Below are positions 34,881-44,540 of a stretch of 64,000 bases of DNA, piece after piece. How positions within the stretch are numbered: position 1 is the stretch's first letter; each line of letters starts with the position of its first letter. A program made the translations under genes and the position numbers. Origin of the DNA: Batkoa obscura (lineage: Eukaryota; Entomophthoromycota; Entomophthoromycetes; Entomophthorales; Batkoaceae); the NCBI GenBank assembly GCA_030770535.1, contig JASVEC010000013.1:310001-374000 (forward strand), given 5' to 3'. Under the pieces are notes generated by a model. That model did not search any database. It had not been told where the DNA came from and was given only the letters and a program-made list of their open reading frames with translations.

Positions 34881-34970
34881 TTTAATAATTAGAGTAGTAT
34901 TAATAATTTTAATAAATTAAGAGATAGATAGAATTGATTTTTGATATTAATTGTTGATACTTTTCTGTCG

Positions 34971-34978
34971 TTTATATA
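34971..34978 (-). promoter_or_regulatory. TATA box of secreted-protein copy 1
   Basis: TATATAAA on the minus strand, 91 bp before the ATG; it is also present before copies 2 and 3 at similar distances. Confidence 0.6.
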
Positions 34979-35735
34979 CTATTTTTTTGAAGCACTTATT
35001 TCTAAAGTTTAGTCTATTTTCTGTTTTATAATATCATCAATCAACTTTAATCAGTTGTATATTGGGTGTAATTGCTGATTTCTTATATTGTGTGCTTTTT
35101 TCCTATTCCTTCCCCCCCCAATTTTCCCTTAGTTTTAAATTTTCCCCTAATTTTTAATTGATTAATTTCAATCTAGCATTAAGTTTTAATCTATTGAAGT
35201 TAATCTAGCACTAACACGCACTACAATTTTAGCCATTTTATGCTAAACTTTTTAAGCTAAAATTGTTAGTTTGGTAGGGTGCATTCACGTAAATTTTTAG
35301 ATTTTTAAACCATTTAAATATTCTATTCACATATGCTAAGAATCTTAATGCCTTTATGTAATATTAAATTATTTTCATGATATATGATCTTAGTGTTTTT
35401 ATTACTTTTCAGATATTATATTTATGTTAAAATTTCAAAAAACTTTTATGCTATTATTATAGTTAAGGATGGAATTAATTATTTGCTACTACTTTAAAGA
35501 AAGACAAATATCAAGCGTAAATGATTGTTTTTAAAATAAGTATCAATATTGATTTTGGTTTAATTGTCCTTCACTTTTATCTGATACAAAGTTAAAAACA
35601 TTTATTAGTTAAATATTGAAACAGGAATCAACACTCAAATATTTTGGTGCAATTTTTGATAACTCGAAAGCCCAAGTGATTTTATTTGATAAAATAAAAA
35701 AACATTATAAAAATCTTTCTATGAATTAAAACATA
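34979..35735. other. intergenic, nothing coding
   Basis: A C-run near 35113-35120 and short AT-rich stretches; no supported gene. Confidence 0.6.
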
Positions 35736-35842
35736 ATATGGGGATGTATTTTTTTGTTTAAGAATTTTACTAACAATTTTTCCGCTCAAATAACGCTTAA
35801 AAAATGGAAAAAATAATGAAACCAAAAAAAACATCCTCATAT
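35736..35842 (+). mobile_element. 105-bp-family MITE, copy 12
   Basis: ATATGGGGATGTATTTTTTT to ACATCCTCATAT, core CCGCTCAAATAACGCTT. Confidence 0.92.
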
Positions 35843-36212
35843 GATAAATAAAATTAATGGACAAAACTTGATATAAAAAATTTTCCGTTATTTAAGACTA
35901 GATACCTAACATGATAACTTAAATCGTTCTTTTAACCAAGTGAAATTTCATTATACTAATAAAGATCAGATATTAGAATTTTTAAAATGAGAAGAAATTG
36001 AAATTATGACAAACGAATGTTAAATTATCCAAATACTGATAGCAATAATAAGGGATTGTATTAACTCTTGAAGATGAAATGTAATATAGTTATTACATTA
36101 AAGTCGGAAGATGAGACACCAAGAGACTAATTTATGCTAAACTTAATGTAAATTTGCTTTTGTAGCCTACAGCAGCAGTACAATAAATAAAGATATAATA
36201 TATTTTCTTAAA

Positions 36213-36314
36213 ATATGGTAATGTATTTTTGTGTTTAAGAATTTTACTAACAATTTTTCCGCTAATAGCACTTAAAAGATGGAAAAAATGAAGCCAAAAA
36301 AAAACACCCCATAT
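36213..36314 (+). mobile_element. 105-bp-family MITE, copy 13
   Basis: ATATGGTAATGTATTTTTG to AACACCCCATAT; it lies only 60 bp from the downstream edge of the secreted-protein copy 2 block. Confidence 0.88.
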
Positions 36315-36377
36315 AAACAATTAAGTTAATAGTAGGAAACATAATAGTTTAAATTAGAAGATACTTTTATTAACAAA

Positions 36378-37055
36378 TTAATAGTATGGGGTAGCTTTAT
36401 TATGGGCATCGAAGTTAGTACCAGCACCAATGACACCAAGTCCAGTAGATGAACCATAGTTGTTAGAAGAACCGATAGATCCAGCTCCAGTAGCAATGAT
36501 TCCAACATTGTTACCAGCATTAGTACCAGAGTATGAACCAAGGGATTGACCATAACTAGTACCTGAACCAGTGACACCAGATTGATTAAAGATGTTGCCT
36601 TGAGAAGCTTGGAAGTTGGTAGATGATCCAAAACCAGCAGAGCCCAAGGTGACACCAGAAGTATTACCAGAACCAGCAGAGCCTAAAGCGTTACTGGTAC
36701 TTCCAAAAGTAGATCCTACATTAACAAATCCATTATCACCAGTAGCACCAGAAATAGCATTGTTGCCAGATGAAAAATTGTTGCTGTATGGGGTAGCAGC
36801 TCCTGCAGCTACATTAGAACTAGCACCAAAAGATGAACCTGGTCCTGAACCAACACCAGCTGAATTACCGAAACTAGTACTGGAACCACTTCCAGCTGCA
36901 GCACCAAAAGATGAGTTTACAGCAACACTTCCTCCATGAGTTACACCACCAATAGCACCTGAACCACTGACTTGAGATATAGAGTTATCTGGAACTGGAA
37001 CAGCAAGGATGGAAGTCAAAGCCAAGACAATCATGAAAGGGATAGATTTAACCAT
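36378..37055 (-). CDS. secreted Gly/Ser/Ala-rich protein, copy 2
   Basis: 225 residues, predicted protein the same as copies 1 and 3 (signal peptide MVKSIPFMIVLALTSILAVP, Gly/Ser/Ala-rich body, end NKATPYY). The shared block is shorter here: it runs from about 36374, just past the stop codon, to about 37101, 46 bp before the ATG. Outside that the flanks differ from copy 1; the 3' heptamer array is absent. Further upstream (37110-37150) the DNA again resembles the distal promoter of copy 3 (GATAATTCTTTTGAGTAT, then GTTTATATA), but with mismatches. Identical coding sequence with partly diverged flanks points to gene conversion rather than a simple recent duplication. Confidence 0.9.
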   Translation of the reverse strand: MVKSIPFMIVLALTSILAVPVPDNSISQVSGSGAIGGVTHGGSVAVNSSFGAAAGSGSSTSFGNSAGVGSGPGSSFGASSNVAAGAATPYSNNFSSGNNAISGATGDNGFVNVGSTFGSTSNALGSAGSGNTSGVTLGSAGFGSSTNFQASQGNIFNQSGVTGSGTSYGQSLGSYSGTNAGNNVGIIATGAGSIGSSNNYGSSTGLGVIGAGTNFDAHNKATPYY

Positions 37056-37142
37056 TTTAATAATTAGAGTAGTATTAATAATTTTAATAAATTAAGAGAT
37101 ATTAGTTTGTTTTGATAATTCTTTTGAGTATCATTTCGGATG

Positions 37143-37150
37143 TTTATATA
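37143..37150 (-). promoter_or_regulatory. TATA box of secreted-protein copy 2
   Basis: TATATAAA on the minus strand, 88 bp before the ATG, within the stretch resembling the distal promoter of copy 3. Confidence 0.6.
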
Positions 37151-39240
37151 GCCTCAATAACGGTAGTCTATAGATTTTATTTTTAGTTTAAGGCTATTAT
37201 TAGATAGTACATATCTCCACTAAAAAGCTCAACTTTCATCGTCCCTTAAATTGGTGGCAATTTTTTGAATACCCAATTTATAAAACTGTTTCAATTCTAT
37301 TGCGAATTAATTAATCACTTATTTAGGCGCAAAATCCATGCTAAAGTATTAATAGTATATAGAAGTAAAGCATTAAAAAATCAGTTAAATAAATCATTTA
37401 GCTGTAAAAATTGCCACTATAAGTTCACAAAAGAGTTGAAAGAGCTGTATGGCTATAGTTTGAGAAAAAAATAAGGAAATAAGGGAGTTATACCAGATTG
37501 AGATTGGGTGTTAAATTTTAAACCCAGCTTTTTTTAAAATTAGCTTTGTGGCATTGAACTCAACTTAAGTTTTAACTGGAATTTACAAGACTTTTGTCAA
37601 ATTTAAAAACTCTTTAACTAAAATTAATCAAGTTAGCTAACCAGAATCTAATCAAGATGTAGGTATAGGTAAAATTTTTTGTTTTCTAAAGAAACCATTC
37701 AATACCATTGTTAAATAATAATATACCTGTTACGCATATTAGTCAATCTATGAGCTATTCGATGTAGCTAAACCAAACATAACATCTAGATCGGTTCGAA
37801 TATACAAACACTCAAAAATATTCATATTTTAAAACACCACACAAAATTATCGTTACATTAAATTATTCATTAATGTAGATAAAAACTGGCTAAAAGCTTT
37901 ATCTTATTGCACAATGGTCTTAATTATAAAATATCTCTAATAAGACTCGATTAAGCTCACACCTAAAACCCTGGAAATAAATAGCTATGAATTGGATTAA
38001 TTATTCAAATTACTTTTAGGTCAATAGAATTAAACTCTGATAACTATTAAAATATCAAATTATTATACCAATTTATTTTAAAAAAATTATCATCTGCTCT
38101 ATAATAATTTGTTTTATTTAACTAATATATATCAACCATCTTAAAACATCTTATAGACAAAACTATTACTGAGTTTAAATTTTTTTTACTTGATGAGAAA
38201 CTCATTTAAGTTTAAAATAATCCTTGTACATTTTAAACATCCTCTGTATAAGCCAATAAGTTTGTTTATATCAATTTATCCAACCATGTTCACAAAGACA
38301 ATCCTTGAACTACACACCAGAGTTAGTTTCACTGATGTTGTGGATATAGAAGAATATAAAAAAAAACTACATCCACAAATGCGTTTCACCATAACGGCAA
38401 TTTATTTAAAGCATTGCTACTAAAAAGGGTATTATTTATTAGCTTTATACCTTGATAGTCCTTTATGGCATATGCTAAAAGCTTTATTGAATCTTGACAA
38501 CAAATTTAATGAAATACTTATTATATGTTTAAAATATATTGAAACTTCAATAACTTATTCGGTTGTCTTTTATCCATGTCCTGCACTTGGTTTTTAAAAT
38601 AGATTTTAAAAGGTTATAGCGCCAAATAACTCTGTCCAAGTTAATATTATTAATGCCAATCAATCACATCAATGCGTAAGTGTTCTCAATGTATGAGGAC
38701 TTGACTATGAATACTATATTGTTCTTGAAGCATTAGAATCAAATAACCGATAGTTATTATTCTACATCAGTAAAATGGGATTTATTTAAGCTCTTAGCTA
38801 AGAGAGGGATGCTTACGTCAGACTAATAAATTAGATGATTAACTTTGAAGTTACTTTCATATTTTTAATGTTTAATTAGATAATGAAATTCCAAATCCTT
38901 TTTATTACCTTACTAAAGCATAAAACTATATTAGTGGGAGCACACAGTTGAAATACTTTTAAAACGCCTACCCTTCCAAAGGCAGCTTTTGACCTATTAA
39001 AACTACGTAACCATTTCCAGAATTTTCAAACTTTCATACAAGTGCTTAAGCATCTTTATGAAAATGAGAATAAAAATATTATACTGTTATTTGCCTAGCT
39101 TATAAAAAGCATATCAAAACTAATGTTATAATCTTTTTGAATTTATTAAATAATACATTCTACCTAGAATAAGTATTAAAACAATAAACAAAATTTAAAA
39201 CTCAAGTCCAAAAATAAAAGAGGAAGGCAAATAATATCAA
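37151..39240. other. intergenic, nothing coding
   Basis: About 2 kb without MITE copies. Open stretches at 37265 and 38190 (69 and 77 codons) have no recognisable domain and are probably chance. Confidence 0.6.
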
Positions 39241-39292
39241 TTTCAAAATTTTAATAAATAGCTTTGGAAATCATCAATATACTTTTTTCCTA

Positions 39293-39799
39293 TTAGTAGT
39301 AGCTAGATGGTGGAGTTACAGGAGGAGTATTATAGCCTGGTGGGGACACTGGAGGGGTATTATAACCTGGTGGAGATACTGGGGGAGTATTATAACCAGG
39401 AGGAGATACTGGAGGAGTATTGTAACCTGGTGGGGATACTGGTGGAGTGTTGTAACCAGGAGGAGATACTGGAGGAGTATTATAACCAGGAGGAGATACT
39501 GGAGGGGTATTGTAACCTGGTGGGGATACTGGTGGAGTGTTATAACCTGGTGGAGATACTGGAGGAGTATAGTCGCCAGGAGGAGATACTGGAGGAGTAT
39601 TATAACCAGGTGGAGTCACAGGTGGAGTCTTATAACCTGGTGGAGATACTGGAGGAGTATTATAACCTGGAGGAGATACTGGAGGAGTATTGTAACCAGG
39701 TGGAGTCACAGGTGGAGTCTTATAGCTTGGAGGGGTAACAGTATAAGAGTTAACACCTGCCAAAGCGGTTAATGTTACAGCAATTAAAAAAGATCTCAT
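39293..39799 (-). CDS. secreted proline-rich decapeptide-repeat protein
   Basis: 168 residues. A signal peptide (MRSFLIAVTLTALAGVNSYT) is followed by about 14 tandem units of the form PPGYNTPPVS (variants PPGYKTPPVT, PPGDYTPPVS), ending PPSSYY. The Pro/Tyr/Gly/Thr composition resembles cell-wall or extracellular-matrix proline-rich proteins of other organisms and suggests a secreted, extended, possibly glycosylated or cross-linked structural protein; no enzyme domain. The DNA repeat unit is 30 bp, so unit number could change by slippage or unequal exchange. It lies between the identical secreted proteins at 36378 and 40886. A TATATAAG box is about 65 bp before the ATG. Confidence 0.88.
   Translation of the reverse strand: MRSFLIAVTLTALAGVNSYTVTPPSYKTPPVTPPGYNTPPVSPPGYNTPPVSPPGYKTPPVTPPGYNTPPVSPPGDYTPPVSPPGYNTPPVSPPGYNTPPVSPPGYNTPPVSPPGYNTPPVSPPGYNTPPVSPPGYNTPPVSPPGYNTPPVSPPGYNTPPVTPPSSYY
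39308..39740. repeat. 30-bp coding tandem repeat array
   Basis: About 14 imperfect 30-bp units (GGTGGAGATACTGGAGGAGT type on the plus strand) encode the decapeptide repeats. Confidence 0.9.
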
Positions 39800-39860
39800 T
39801 AGGTAATAAATTATTAGTGTTGATAAATATTGTTAACTCTTTTTGTTGTTGTCCAAGATG

Positions 39861-39868
39861 CTTATATA
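39861..39868 (-). promoter_or_regulatory. TATA box of the proline-rich gene
   Basis: TATATAAG on the minus strand, about 65 bp before the ATG at 39799. Confidence 0.6.
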
Positions 39869-40546
39869 CTTTTATTAGACACATCAAATTAAACTAGAGT
39901 TAAATTATTTCTAGATTTTTAATAATATGCTTGAATCCAATCTATTGTTATGGAGATCAAATAAGAAATAACAAGTAAACAAAAAAGTCTAGTTAATTTT
40001 AGATGGTTTTAAATTGGGGTCTAACATGGGTGTTAATATATTTAAAAATCCATATTATGCAAAATAAAATCAAACGATTATAATTTAAGGCTTAAAGTCT
40101 ATTTCGAATTATTACACATAAAAATATGTTGGTAAAAAGTCTTGAAATTCTGTTAAAATTTTAAGCTCAAGCACTAACTAAGCAGTTTCTTGACTTGAGA
40201 CTTTAAACGGAAGAATTGTGTGTAAATAGACACCTTAAATGTGCGTCTAAAAATTGCACTTGGGAGCTAAAAGCTTACTTGAAATATATTAAACACTTTT
40301 AACACTAAGGCTCGGTTTATAAAACGTAGTTCATCTAGAATGTGTTACCCTAATATTATCTAAACGTGTAGTTGGTTGCAATAAAGTCCATATTATATTA
40401 TTCTGTTCATTTCAATATAAACTTTGGTTCCGTCAAATTTTATTTTTGAACTAGCCTAATATTTTCTTAATTTCAGGGGGAAAATAAAACGCCATAAAAT
40501 TACTACCCAAATGGCTACTCAGTGCTTTAAGCTTTTGAAAATTAAC
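39869..40546. other. intergenic, nothing coding
   Basis: No supported gene or RNA. Confidence 0.6.
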
Positions 40547-40548
40547 TA

Positions 40549-40642
40549 TAGGTCGTCAAGTTTATGCTGAAGGGTCTTAAATGTCAAACAAAAATACATT
40601 TTCAATAAATAAAAAGATTTTCAGCATAAACTTGACGACCTA
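40549..40642. mobile_element. 90-bp MITE with perfect 21-bp terminal inverted repeats
   Basis: Left end GGTCGTCAAGTTTATGCTGA (40551-40571, 21 bp), right end the exact reverse complement (40620-40640). Both are flanked by TATA, so a TA target-site duplication is likely. The 48-bp loop has no coding capacity. Only one copy was seen here; it is a different family from the other two MITEs. Confidence 0.88.
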
Positions 40643-40773
40643 TACACTCTAGAATACCCATCTAATTCTAATTTACTATAAGGGGTGATAAATTTAAAAC
40701 AAGCCAAAAAATTTAAGTATGTGTGAAAATCAAAAAATGAACCAAGTTAGCCGAACGTTCATAAAAACAAAGA

Positions 40774-40781
40774 TATATAAA
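40774..40781 (+). promoter_or_regulatory. TATA box of secreted-protein copy 3
   Basis: TATATAAA 105 bp before the ATG at 40886, just outside the inverted-repeat arm. Confidence 0.6.
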
Positions 40782-40885
40782 CACTCGAAATAATACTCAA
40801 AAGAATTATCAACAATTAATATCAAAAATCAATTCTATCTATCTCTTAATTTATTAAAATTATTAATACTACTCTAATTATTAAA

Positions 40886-41563
40886 ATGGTTAAATCTATC
40901 CCTTTCATGATTGTCTTGGCTTTGACTTCCATCCTTGCTGTTCCAGTTCCAGATAATTCTATATCTCAAGTCAGTGGTTCAGGTGCTATTGGTGGTGTAA
41001 CTCATGGAGGAAGTGTTGCTGTAAACTCATCTTTTGGTGCTGCAGCTGGAAGTGGTTCCAGTACTAGTTTCGGTAATTCAGCTGGTGTTGGTTCAGGACC
41101 AGGTTCATCTTTTGGTGCTAGTTCTAATGTAGCTGCAGGAGCTGCTACCCCATACAGCAACAATTTTTCATCTGGCAACAATGCTATTTCTGGTGCTACT
41201 GGTGATAATGGATTTGTTAATGTAGGATCTACTTTTGGAAGTACCAGTAACGCTTTAGGCTCTGCTGGTTCTGGTAATACTTCTGGTGTCACCTTGGGCT
41301 CTGCTGGTTTTGGATCATCTACCAACTTCCAAGCTTCTCAAGGCAACATCTTTAATCAATCTGGTGTCACTGGTTCAGGTACTAGTTATGGTCAATCCCT
41401 TGGTTCATACTCTGGTACTAATGCTGGTAACAATGTTGGAATCATTGCTACTGGAGCTGGATCTATCGGTTCTTCTAACAACTATGGTTCATCTACTGGA
41501 CTTGGTGTCATTGGTGCTGGTACTAACTTCGATGCCCATAATAAAGCTACCCCATACTATTAA
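40886..41563 (+). CDS. secreted Gly/Ser/Ala-rich protein, copy 3
   Basis: 225 residues with the same predicted protein as copies 1 and 2: signal peptide to about residue 20, then a Gly/Ser/Ala/Asn-rich body without Cys. This copy combines flanks of the other two: the 79 bp before the ATG match copy 1, while the promoter beyond that (40760-40806, including the TATA box) resembles copy 2. Its 311 bp of 3' flank match copy 1. It is transcribed away from copies 1 and 2. Role unknown; an abundant secreted coat, adhesive or matrix protein is an inference from composition and codon use. Confidence 0.9.
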   Translation: MVKSIPFMIVLALTSILAVPVPDNSISQVSGSGAIGGVTHGGSVAVNSSFGAAAGSGSSTSFGNSAGVGSGPGSSFGASSNVAAGAATPYSNNFSSGNNAISGATGDNGFVNVGSTFGSTSNALGSAGSGNTSGVTLGSAGFGSSTNFQASQGNIFNQSGVTGSGTSYGQSLGSYSGTNAGNNVGIIATGAGSIGSSNNYGSSTGLGVIGAGTNFDAHNKATPYY

Positions 41564-41596
41564 TTTAATAAATAAAAAGTAATACTTAAAATTAAA

Positions 41597-41657
41597 ATTA
41601 ACAATTAACAATTAACAATTAACAATTAACAATTAACAATTAACAATTAACAATTAT
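41597..41657. repeat. heptamer tandem repeat (TTAACAA)
   Basis: About eight units behind copy 3; counterpart of the array at 34117-34170. Confidence 0.9.
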
Positions 41658-41874
41658 TGAATCCAAAAACCTTTTTTCTATCAGATAGCTGTTAAAATTT
41701 AAATATAGTTCCTCACAAAATTTCTTAGGCTAGTATTTGTGGTTGCTTTTTCCAAAGCACAATCCTTAAGCTTTAGCGAAATTGTATGATATTTTATTCC
41801 TAATGGATAGTTTTTCACTGCACAATTAAACTTTAACAACTATATTCATTGTTAAGTTTATTATAAGCATTTAC

Positions 41875-43552
41875 CGACTTTTCAAAGGTTTATATTTTCG
41901 AATTTTTAGTATCTTTTGCTTGTTACAATCTACTTTTATGAATTACAGAATTCAGTCTTTACATGCTACGAAGTTCTTACATATACTAAATTATTGTTTA
42001 TATTTTATAAATATTGTATCATTTAAATATTTATTTGTAATAGTAGTTAAATCTTATTCAATTCTGCTCAATTGGTTAAGTATAGACATTATCTTAAATA
42101 CTCACTTTTTGTACACTTTTTAAAGTAAATTATAATCAACATACATTAGTAGTTGCTATGATTACATATTTTCATCAAGATGTGCATATTTGGATTTACT
42201 TTGTTGTACTTCATTATTTGCTATAGTCATATAATTCTATTTTATAAATATATCATTGTCAAAATTTCTTAAGGAAAGCTAAAAAAAATCTATACGTATT
42301 AAAATACATGTTATGCAGATGACAATGTCGTTTTCACATAAGATTGTTAATTTTGCTTATGAATTATTTATAATTCTCCATTTTGAATCCGAAAACTATG
42401 GAATAACTACAACTTAGAGTATAAAGTTATGAAGGCACAATTTGGCTATCCGTATATTTCCTATTTTAAGAATACACAGTTTTAATTGTTGCTTAACTTA
42501 GATATAATTAAAATTTTAGTCCATTGGTTTTCACTTTTATTGCTTGCCCAAAATGAACAATCTAATTTATTAATAATATAAGATAAATACTTAATATATA
42601 TCCTTTACAGAAGGACAATATATAATCAATACAATAATTGCTTTTTAAAGACGTAGGATTCGATTTACATATTGATTGAAATGACTGTGGATCTATTGTG
42701 TTACACATGTGGCTATATTTTTCAAAGGTTAGGCTAGAGTCAAAATTGTGGTTTAAGCCAAAGTGTTGAGATTCAATATTATTTAATAAAATACTATATT
42801 TGAATACAAGCTATTGTTTTTAATATATTTATAATAACAAAGCATCATTAGATAAAAATGATAATATACTTTTATAGGATATTTTTAATTTAGCTTAGTA
42901 TAAAATTACAAGACCTTAACACCAACATCCCATGTAAAATCGCGTCTAAAAACATTAACCCATTTAATATAAATCAAAGCAAGCATATCCAGCCCTTTAA
43001 AACAAAAAATCAATTTTATATTAAAATGGTTTAGAATACCTGTTTTTTTAATACGTTCTGCTTATTATCAAGTGATGTCAATTTTAAATAGGTTTTTTTA
43101 AATTTGGATGTTAAATTTTTGATTCATTGTCTTTAGTAAAAACCTATAGTAAAAATAAAGCTACAACAGAGGAGGGTTTTTCTTTAGTTTAAGCATAATA
43201 GTTTATGCTCTTTTTCTTTTGGTATAATTGTTACTTTTCTTTTTACTCATAAGCAAAAGTTACTGTTAGTTTATTAGCTTATGCTTAATACAAAACATTG
43301 CTTTTTTTGCTAAAGCTATTAAATTGATATTTCTTTTTATATCAAACTCATATATTAAATATTAAATAGGGAGTTTTAATTATACGGGTCAGTGTCATAG
43401 ATACTGGCAATAAATTAAATTTAGATCTAAGGTTAAAATTGAGAGTACTAAATAAAACAGGAAATCAACAAATTAAAAACAAGCTCTGAGGGCTATTGGT
43501 AGTATAAATTGAATTATTACACAATCTAAGCTTTATAGGGTTTATATTAGCT
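41875..43552. other. intergenic, nothing coding
   Basis: About 1.7 kb of AT-rich DNA with no MITE copy. The 67-codon open stretch at 41920 starts inside no known family. Confidence 0.6.
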
Positions 43553-43560
43553 TATATAAA
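43553..43560 (+). promoter_or_regulatory. TATA box of the receptor at 43605
   Basis: TATATAAA about 45-52 bp before the ATG; the only clear TATA box among the receptor genes here. Confidence 0.6.
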
Positions 43561-43604
43561 GAGGCAGTCCAACAAAAAAGCTTTTTTTAATTTAATAAAT
43601 AAAG

Positions 43605-44540
43605 ATGGAGGTATTGGTTGAAGATGATGTAAAATTTTCCCTTCCCTTAGGAATTGTTATATTTATAATTGGGATAGCTTCGATTATATTAAATGGGTTA
43701 GTGATATATATAACTAATTTAAAGAACAATGTGAAAAGTAAAATAGATGCCCAATTGATCTTTTTAATAGCTGTTTTCGATAGTATTTCATCTTTGTTTG
43801 TTGTGATTTCCCAAATGATTGAATGGGGTTCCACAGATCCATTAAGTTTTAGGACAAGCGCTTGGTGCCACGCAAGCTCGATAATTTATGATCCATCTAC
43901 AATTATCGCGCTATGCTTAACAAGTCAATTATCAATTATGAGGTATTTAATTATAGCCAAATCTTATAAAATATCAACAGTCTCTAGTACGATTGTTTCA
44001 GCTATTATAATCTCAGCTATATTAACTATCTTTACCGTTACAACAGTTTATGGTAATTCAAAGTTAATGCCATCTGGATTTTATTGTATCCCAATCAACA
44101 AAGTGATAGGCTCGGTTGGGGATTTGTTATTTGGAGTCTTTTGTTTAATAACGGTTGTGCCTAATGTATTCATTATTCCAATTTGCTACACCTCTATCTC
44201 TTGGTACTATCAGAAAATTACCAATAATTTGAATGCGGAGCATATTAAAGTTCAACGAAGTTTTTTTCAAAAGTATTCGTCATTTATCGGACTAGTAATA
44301 TTTGCTTTTTTTTACCTATTATGTATATTACCAGAGCTGCTTGTTATTAGCTTCGAATCTACTAATAGCTTTGCATTAAGCTCACATATTATGGATTGCT
44401 TTTCTTTTGCTTTGTTTTATCTTATTACGATTTTAAACCCCCTATTCGTCTTGACATTGCACTCTGAATCTCGCAATGAGTTACTATCATTATTTACAAA
44501 AAGATACAATTCTTCTAATATAAAATTTGAATTAGAATAA
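43605..44540 (+). CDS. class A GPCR-like receptor, subfamily B
   Basis: Single-exon receptor of 311 residues with seven hydrophobic segments (about 14-36, 47-71, 94-117, 126-148, 171-198, 226-250, 262-285). Landmarks: Cys88 (SAWCHAS) and Cys161 (GFYCIPINK) for the extracellular disulfide; SQLSIMRYLIIAKS at the DRY position; LCILPELLVI in helix 6; ILNPLFVLTLHSESR in helix 7. The third inner loop is short, unlike subfamily A. It is closest to the receptor at 46572-47504, which is inverted relative to it. Predicted plasma-membrane receptor, ligand unknown. Class A-like receptors with these motifs are rare in most fungi. Confidence 0.86.
   Translation: MEVLVEDDVKFSLPLGIVIFIIGIASIILNGLVIYITNLKNNVKSKIDAQLIFLIAVFDSISSLFVVISQMIEWGSTDPLSFRTSAWCHASSIIYDPSTIIALCLTSQLSIMRYLIIAKSYKISTVSSTIVSAIIISAILTIFTVTTVYGNSKLMPSGFYCIPINKVIGSVGDLLFGVFCLITVVPNVFIIPICYTSISWYYQKITNNLNAEHIKVQRSFFQKYSSFIGLVIFAFFYLLCILPELLVISFESTNSFALSSHIMDCFSFALFYLITILNPLFVLTLHSESRNELLSLFTKRYNSSNIKFELE

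Larger units (their letters stand above)
33892..34959 (-). repeat. left arm of a 1,068-bp inverted repeat
   Basis: This arm is the reverse complement of 40807-41874. Every stretch compared by eye matches: 79 bp upstream of the ATG, the whole coding region, and 311 bp after the stop codon, including the TTAACAA-type heptamer repeat. Both arms have exactly the same length. Identity stops sharply at both edges. The arms are about 5.8 kb apart. Confidence 0.9.
40807..41874 (+). repeat. right arm of the 1,068-bp inverted repeat
   Basis: Reverse complement of 33892-34959. The left edge lies just before ATCAACAATT, the right edge after AGCATTTAC. Beyond both edges the sequence is unrelated to copy 1. 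Confidence 0.9.

Noticed and set aside
37265-37474. 69-codon frame with CKNCHYKF, possible zinc-finger relic
   Set aside because: Only one Cys pair and no matching second half.
39307-39738. 143-codon antisense frame over the Pro-rich repeat array
   Set aside because: A repeat of 30 bp (divisible by three) keeps other frames open automatically.
39308-39740. Repeat array as a CRISPR-like array
   Set aside because: Units are contiguous 30-bp coding repeats without unique spacers.
41920-42123. 67-codon hydrophobic frame
   Set aside because: Composition explained by T-rich DNA; no family features.
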